Origin: Alcaligenaceae bacterium
GTDB taxonomy: Bacteria; Pseudomonadota; Gammaproteobacteria; Burkholderiales; Burkholderiaceae_B
Direction of reading: 5' to 3'
NCBI GenBank assembly: GCA_012512545.1
Contig: JAAZDZ010000214.1
Location: 1-9,055 of the forward strand
Length of the DNA stretch: 9,055 bases
The notes under the pieces were generated by a model. It saw only the letters and a program-made list of their open reading frames with translations, was not told the DNA's origin and did no database searches. The translations under genes and the position numbers were made by a program. Shown here piece after piece: positions 6,054-9,055 of the stretch. Positions within the stretch are counted from its first letter, which is position 1. Every line of letters starts with the position of its first letter.

Positions 6054-7598
6054 TCAGCTTTTGAAGCGTTCCAGAAGCTCGCGGTCGGAATTCAGGCGGT
6101 TTCTTAATTCACGTATACGGACATCCAGTTCTGATTGTTCGTAGAAATCGCGCGTCATGGCCCTGGCCTGCTGCAGTTGCTCGACCGCCGCAGGCAGGGC
6201 GCCTGTCAATTCGTAGAAATTGGCCATGGATTTACGCGCATCGGCACGCCGCCCCAGTCTTTCCTGGCTTTGCGCCAGCAACTGCCACAGGCGCGGGACT
6301 TCCGGCCATTGCCTGATGCGCGATTGCAGTTCATTGACGGCTTCCTCGTAACGGCCCGCCCCCTGTAAAGCCTCCACCTGCGCCAGCGCCACGCCCTGGC
6401 TGTCCGGCCAGCGCGCCACCGCCTGCCCGCCCATTTTGAGGGCGGCTTCGACATCGCCACGAGCCAGAGCAATGGCCACTTCCAGGCCGGCTATCTGGGC
6501 GGAACTTTGCCCTTGAGCGCCAGCCTGTGCCAGCGCTTTCGCGGCCTGTTCCAGATCGCGCCGCTTCCAGGCGGAATACGCCAGCCCGTACCATGCTGCG
6601 GACTGCTCCACCCCCTGGGCCTGCTGCGTATCTGCACGCAGCTGTTCTTCTGCGGCCCGCAACGCCTGACCGGCCCGCGCCTGCTCAATACGCAGCTTGG
6701 CACGCACATACCAGAAGGCATCGCTGCTGGTGTTGGGCCGCCGCTCGGCCCGCATGGTGCGGTTCTGGGCATCCGACATGCGCTGCACGGACAAAGGGTG
6801 GGTGCTGGTGTAGGCATTGCCGCCCATGCCCTGGTTAAGACGGGAGGCATTGCTGAGAAGTTCGAACATGCGCGCCATGCCCGCCGGGTCGTAACCGGCC
6901 CGCGTCATCATGGTCAGGCCCACCCGGTCGGCTTCCTGCTCTGCCTGACGAGAAAAACCGAGATGGCGATCAACCGCCGCCGCCTGCCCGAAGGCGGCCA
7001 CCCCCATGGCCAGATCGGGACTGCCTGAAAGCGCCGCCAGCAAGGCGCCGGCCAGGGCGGCCATCATGGCGTGATTGGTCTGGGCGCGCTGAGTCATACC
7101 GCGCGCGATATGGCGCTGCAGCACGTGGCCGATTTCGTGAGCCACCACAGAGGCCAGTTCGGACTCGGAGCCAGCGGCCACCACCAGCCCGCTATTGATG
7201 CCGATATACCCGCCCGGCAAAGCAAAGGCGTTGATCTGAGGATCGCGCAAGGCAAAAACATTGATGCGCTCTACCGTAGTATCCGCATGCGCAGCCAGCT
7301 TGCGCCCCATGTCGGTCAGGTATTGCAGAACATCGGGGTCGCCAATGTAAGTCGGGTCGCGCCGCCCCTGTTCCATGATGGCGTCGCCCAGCGTGCGCTC
7401 AACTTCCGGGGCAAGTTCCGAGGCGGATGCCAGACCCATGCTGGGTATGCCCATGGGCTGAGCCGCAGCAGGCGCCACACCCCACCCGATAAGCGCTGCA
7501 CTGATGGCGCCGCTGGCAGCAAGGCGGCTGAAGCGGGCCAGGCTGAAACAGTGAAAGCGCCGCATGCGAGGGAAGAACTTCATAAGAAACACTGCCAT
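6054..7598 (-). CDS. BepA-like periplasmic M48 metalloprotease with C-terminal TPR-like repeats
   Basis: A 514-residue zinc protease resembling E. coli BepA (YfgC), which degrades or assists stalled outer-membrane proteins such as LptD. The N-terminus has basic residues, a hydrophobic stretch at about 27-42, and a likely signal peptidase site near VAPAAAQ (41-47), giving a periplasmic enzyme. The zinc site is HEIGH at 154-158, with the third ligand E222 in QAEQEADRVG. THPLS puts H267 where BepA has the loop histidine that covers the active site. From about 295 on, paired amphipathic helices (AWYGLAYSAWKRRDLEQAAK, AGRYEEAVNELQ and similar) form TPR-like repeats. The start at 7598 directly follows the ctaG stop (TGA then ATG, no gap). 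Starts at 7583 or 7565 would leave a shorter signal peptide and cannot be excluded, as none has a strong ribosome binding site. Length is close to BepA (487). Confidence 0.92.
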   Translation of the reverse strand: MAVFLMKFFPRMRRFHCFSLARFSRLAASGAISAALIGWGVAPAAAQPMGIPSMGLASASELAPEVERTLGDAIMEQGRRDPTYIGDPDVLQYLTDMGRKLAAHADTTVERINVFALRDPQINAFALPGGYIGINSGLVVAAGSESELASVVAHEIGHVLQRHIARGMTQRAQTNHAMMAALAGALLAALSGSPDLAMGVAAFGQAAAVDRHLGFSRQAEQEADRVGLTMMTRAGYDPAGMARMFELLSNASRLNQGMGGNAYTSTHPLSVQRMSDAQNRTMRAERRPNTSSDAFWYVRAKLRIEQARAGQALRAAEEQLRADTQQAQGVEQSAAWYGLAYSAWKRRDLEQAAKALAQAGAQGQSSAQIAGLEVAIALARGDVEAALKMGGQAVARWPDSQGVALAQVEALQGAGRYEEAVNELQSRIRQWPEVPRLWQLLAQSQERLGRRADARKSMANFYELTGALPAAVEQLQQARAMTRDFYEQSELDVRIRELRNRLNSDRELLERFKS

Positions 7599-8456
7599 TC
7601 AGGACGCCACAGACATGCTCCGCGAAGCCACCCGCTTGTTGCGTTGCGGCAGGCGGTTTTTCTCTGACAGGCGCATAACGGTGGACAACGCATAAAGCAC
7701 GCCGAAGACTTCGATAAACCCTGCCAGCACCCACATGGTCAGGCCGCCGATGGCCTGATCGGTGATGGCCGTCATGCCGGGGATGGCCCGCCCGCAGAGA
7801 TCGAAAATCGGGTAGAGGTCTTTTTCGGAAAACGTGATGACGGCGCCCACGATGATTTGCGGCACCATGGTGATGATGGGGCAGAACACCCGGCCGCCCG
7901 GCGACAGCACTGCTGGCGGGCTGGGGCGGCGGTCGAGAATCAGATTCCAGTACATGAAGCCGCTGATCACCACCGACCAGTTCATCAGCCGGTACAGCCG
8001 CCAGTCCAGCATGGAATAGAACTGCACTGTGGGAATCAGGAACCCCACCACCAGGATAACGAACAGAAAGGGCACCAGAATGCGATGCGTGAGCACGGCC
8101 TGAAGGCCGCGCCCCGTGGGTGTGCGGCGGAAGTCGCGCAGGCGGATGCGCCAGCGCATGGGCAGACCGGCCCGCAGCACCTGCCCCGGGTAGGCGCCCA
8201 TGATCAGCAGCGGCCCAAGGTGGTGCAGAACCAGATGCTTCAGGCGATGGATGAAAAACATGCGCTCGGCATAGTAGTCGAGCCGGGTATGCATGGACAG
8301 ATAGAGGATGAGCATGCCAGCCCAGAACAGCGCCTGCCGCCAGCCTGATACCTTATGTACGCGCGCGCCCCGTACGAACAGCCATGCCCCACCCAGGAAA
8401 AAGAAGAGGAACAGAGGGGAGAATTCCCAGGGAATGAGCCATTCGAGCAAATGCAT
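7599..8456 (-). CDS. CtaG (Caa3_CtaG family) cytochrome c oxidase assembly protein
   Basis: A 285-residue inner-membrane protein of the Caa3_CtaG family (PF09678), linked to copper-dependent maturation of aa3/caa3 oxidases. This is not the unrelated Cox11-type CtaG of proteobacteria. About seven membrane segments can be drawn: 12-29, 41-56, 76-93, 125-146, 158-174, 193-210 and 236-260. Conserved features include the histidine cluster LKHLVLHHLGPLLIMGAYP (72-90), FMYWNLILDRRP (167-178), SPGGR (185-189) and ITDQAIGGLTMW (231-242). Histidines H74, H78 and H79 are candidate metal ligands by inference. The C-terminal tail is basic. The start ATG at 8456 has only a weak ribosome binding site, 26 bases behind the MgtC-like gene, which hints at co-transcription. 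No oxidase structural gene is in the window. Confidence 0.88.
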   Translation of the reverse strand: MHLLEWLIPWEFSPLFLFFFLGGAWLFVRGARVHKVSGWRQALFWAGMLILYLSMHTRLDYYAERMFFIHRLKHLVLHHLGPLLIMGAYPGQVLRAGLPMRWRIRLRDFRRTPTGRGLQAVLTHRILVPFLFVILVVGFLIPTVQFYSMLDWRLYRLMNWSVVISGFMYWNLILDRRPSPPAVLSPGGRVFCPIITMVPQIIVGAVITFSEKDLYPIFDLCGRAIPGMTAITDQAIGGLTMWVLAGFIEVFGVLYALSTVMRLSEKNRLPQRNKRVASRSMSVAS

Positions 8457-8482
8457 GGATGTGGATCCGGGTCAGAACCCCC

Positions 8483-8818
8483 CTAGTTTAAAACATGCTG
8501 GCGGGCTGCACCCCAATGAATTTCGTGAATGCCGGGATGCGCCTGCAGGCGACGCGCCCGGGACATGAGCTCGGCGCGCAATACGGGGGGGCAGTCCACT
8601 GTTATGCTGGCGCGCACCATGCCGACGGGCTGGCCGTAATCGACGCTGAGCTGGGCTATCTGGATGCCATCAGCGTGAAGGTCGCGATAGATTTGACGAC
8701 GGACGGCGGGAAGATGTTCGCGTGGGCACACAACAGTGAGCCGCGATGTGTTGCGGGGAACGCGCACAGCGGAAGCCGACACGCCTGCGCGGCGCAGGAA
8801 AAGATGAAACAAACGCAT
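8483..8818 (-). CDS. Stand-alone MgtC C-terminal (ACT-like) domain protein, putative
   Basis: A 111-residue protein whose start is set by a strong ribosome binding site, AGGAG at 8828-8824, five bases before the ATG at 8818. A longer frame from 8860 would bury that site. It has no membrane segment. After a basic N-terminus (MRLFHLFLRRAG) it follows a beta-alpha-beta-beta-alpha-beta pattern: TSRLTVVCPREHL, QIYRDLHADGIQIAQLSVD, GMVRASITVDC, LRAELMSRARRLQ, HPGIHEIHWGAA. From memory this order closely matches the cytosolic C-terminal domain of MgtC/SapB proteins (for example the mycobacterial RVICRP...LQPGVYAVHW pattern). The four-helix MgtC membrane domain is missing, and none of the frames upstream encodes it. 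It may be a natural single-domain protein or a remnant. Magnesium-linked regulation is an inference. ctaG follows 26 bases downstream. Confidence 0.7.
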   Translation of the reverse strand: MRLFHLFLRRAGVSASAVRVPRNTSRLTVVCPREHLPAVRRQIYRDLHADGIQIAQLSVDYGQPVGMVRASITVDCPPVLRAELMSRARRLQAHPGIHEIHWGAARQHVLN

Positions 8819-8821
8819 AAT

Positions 8822-8898
8822 GACTCCTGCCCCCAACCTGTGGGCCGGGAAGCTGCCCACGCAATAGCATGGGCCAGGTTATTGGTACGGCGGGAGTC
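8822..8898 (-). promoter_or_regulatory. Nested stem that captures the ribosome binding site of the MgtC-like gene (candidate riboregulator)
   Basis: Read on the minus strand, GACTCCCGCC (8898-8889) can pair with GGCAGGAGTC (8831-8822) at nine of ten positions. The second arm contains the Shine-Dalgarno AGGAG and ends three bases before the ATG at 8818. Inside this, AACCTG (8880-8875) pairs with CAGGTT (8840-8835), and GCCCATGC pairs with GCGTGGGC around a TATT loop (8874-8855). An alternative hairpin, GTGGGC (8860-8855) with GCCCAC (8845-8840), uses the same bases and excludes both inner stems. A sequestered start plus competing folds is the layout of a translational switch. I match it to no known riboswitch: the conserved cores of M-box, yybP-ykoY and cobalamin elements are not apparent. 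Confidence 0.45.
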
Positions 8899-8899
8899 G

Positions 8900-9002
8900 G
8901 CATGCGAACATGCGGGAAGCTCCGCGCCCTGATGAGATCCAGGGCACGGAAGAGCAGTATGGCTCTAGCGCCTGGAACGAGAGGCGTCGATGGGTAATCG
9001 AC
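8900..9002. repeat. Five tandem short hairpins
   Basis: Almost every base here belongs to a perfect short inverted repeat, one after another: GCATG/CATGC around CGAA (8900-8913); GCCCTG/CAGGGC around an 8-base loop (8926-8945); AGAGC/GCTCT around 6 bases (8951-8966); CGCCT/AGGCG around 8 bases (8969-8986); and GTCGAT/ATCGAC around GGGTA (8986-9002). Together with the nested stem at 8822-8898 this makes a structured block of about 180 bases. Because inverted repeats look alike on both strands, the transcribed strand cannot be told. It could be a long 5' leader of the MgtC-like gene, a leader for a rightward gene, or a separate small RNA. No rho-independent terminator (stem plus T-run) is seen. 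Confidence 0.5.
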
Positions 9003-9055
9003 TGCAACTTTCGCCGGGGTCGGTATTCACCACACAGCTCCATGAAGTTTCAACA
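8990..9055 (+). CDS. Possible 5' end of a rightward gene, cut by window edge (uncertain)
   Basis: An ATG at 8990 opens a frame of 22 codons with no stop before the edge, beginning MGNRLQLSPGSVFTTQLHEV. AGAGG at 8980-8984 sits five bases upstream as a ribosome binding site. Third-position GC is low (about 9 of 21 codons) compared with the neighbours, and 22 open codons can arise by chance, so the call is weak. An overlapping 12-codon frame (ATG at 8959, stop at 8995-8997) ends just past this start and could act as an upstream frame if real. If genuine, the gene would be divergent from the MgtC-like gene. A magnesium transporter would fit that context, but nothing in 22 residues shows it. Confidence 0.3.
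   Translation, partial: MGNRLQLSPGSVFTTQLHEVST

Noticed and set aside
8495..8932. 145-residue plus-strand frame opposite the MgtC-like gene
   Set aside because: It is antisense to a frame with a strong ribosome binding site and a recognisable fold, and has no family features of its own.
8931..8960. CTGATGAG motif resembling a hammerhead ribozyme core
   Set aside because: The matching GAAA segment and the three-stem arrangement are absent; CTGATGAG is part of a simple hairpin.
8819..9055. Known riboswitches (M-box, yybP-ykoY, mini-ykkC) or tRNA/tmRNA/6S RNA
   Set aside because: I could not find their conserved cores by eye; one ACGA in a loop at 8977-8980 is not matched by a second such hairpin. 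A covariance-model search could overturn this.

Overview
This window looks like chromosomal DNA of a GC-rich betaproteobacterium. Protein style (a RhlE helicase with a Ser/Arg-rich tail ending VGVLLGG, an IlvE starting MSMADRDG, a CHCC zinc-finger gene directly behind ilvE) suggests Burkholderiales, probably Alcaligenaceae. That placement is from memory of the families, not from a search. Most of the window is ordinary, tightly packed housekeeping sequence. I see no rRNA, tRNA, CRISPR array or recognisable insertion sequence.

Left part (1-2550): an EI24/CysZ-like membrane protein, cut by the left edge, reads leftwards. It is divergent from a small thioredoxin-fold protein with a CDTC active site. 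The thioredoxin gene ends 13 bases before the end of a convergent DEAD-box RNA helicase gene (rhlE). The stretch behind the rhlE start holds a 22-base inverted repeat over a possible -10 element.

Middle part (2552-6032): a branched-chain amino acid locus. azlC-azlD (predicted exporter, 4-base overlap) runs leftwards. ilvE, the branched-chain aminotransferase, runs rightwards from a divergent promoter region, followed by a 70-residue CHCC zinc-finger protein and a YheT-type alpha/beta hydrolase, all in one apparent transcription unit.

Right part (6054-9055): three leftward genes that may be co-transcribed. These are a 111-residue protein resembling only the C-terminal ACT-like domain of MgtC, a seven-helix CtaG (Caa3_CtaG) cytochrome oxidase assembly protein, and a BepA-like periplasmic M48 metalloprotease with C-terminal helical repeats. 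The CtaG stop codon is immediately followed by the protease start codon.

The most unusual sequence is the last ~230 bases (8819-9055). It is packed with inverted repeats: a 77-base nested stem that captures the Shine-Dalgarno of the MgtC-like gene, two mutually exclusive inner hairpins, and then five more hairpins almost end to end. A possible rightward gene starts at 8990 and runs off the window; its ribosome binding site and start codon also fall in hairpins. This is the best candidate for an undescribed regulatory RNA here.
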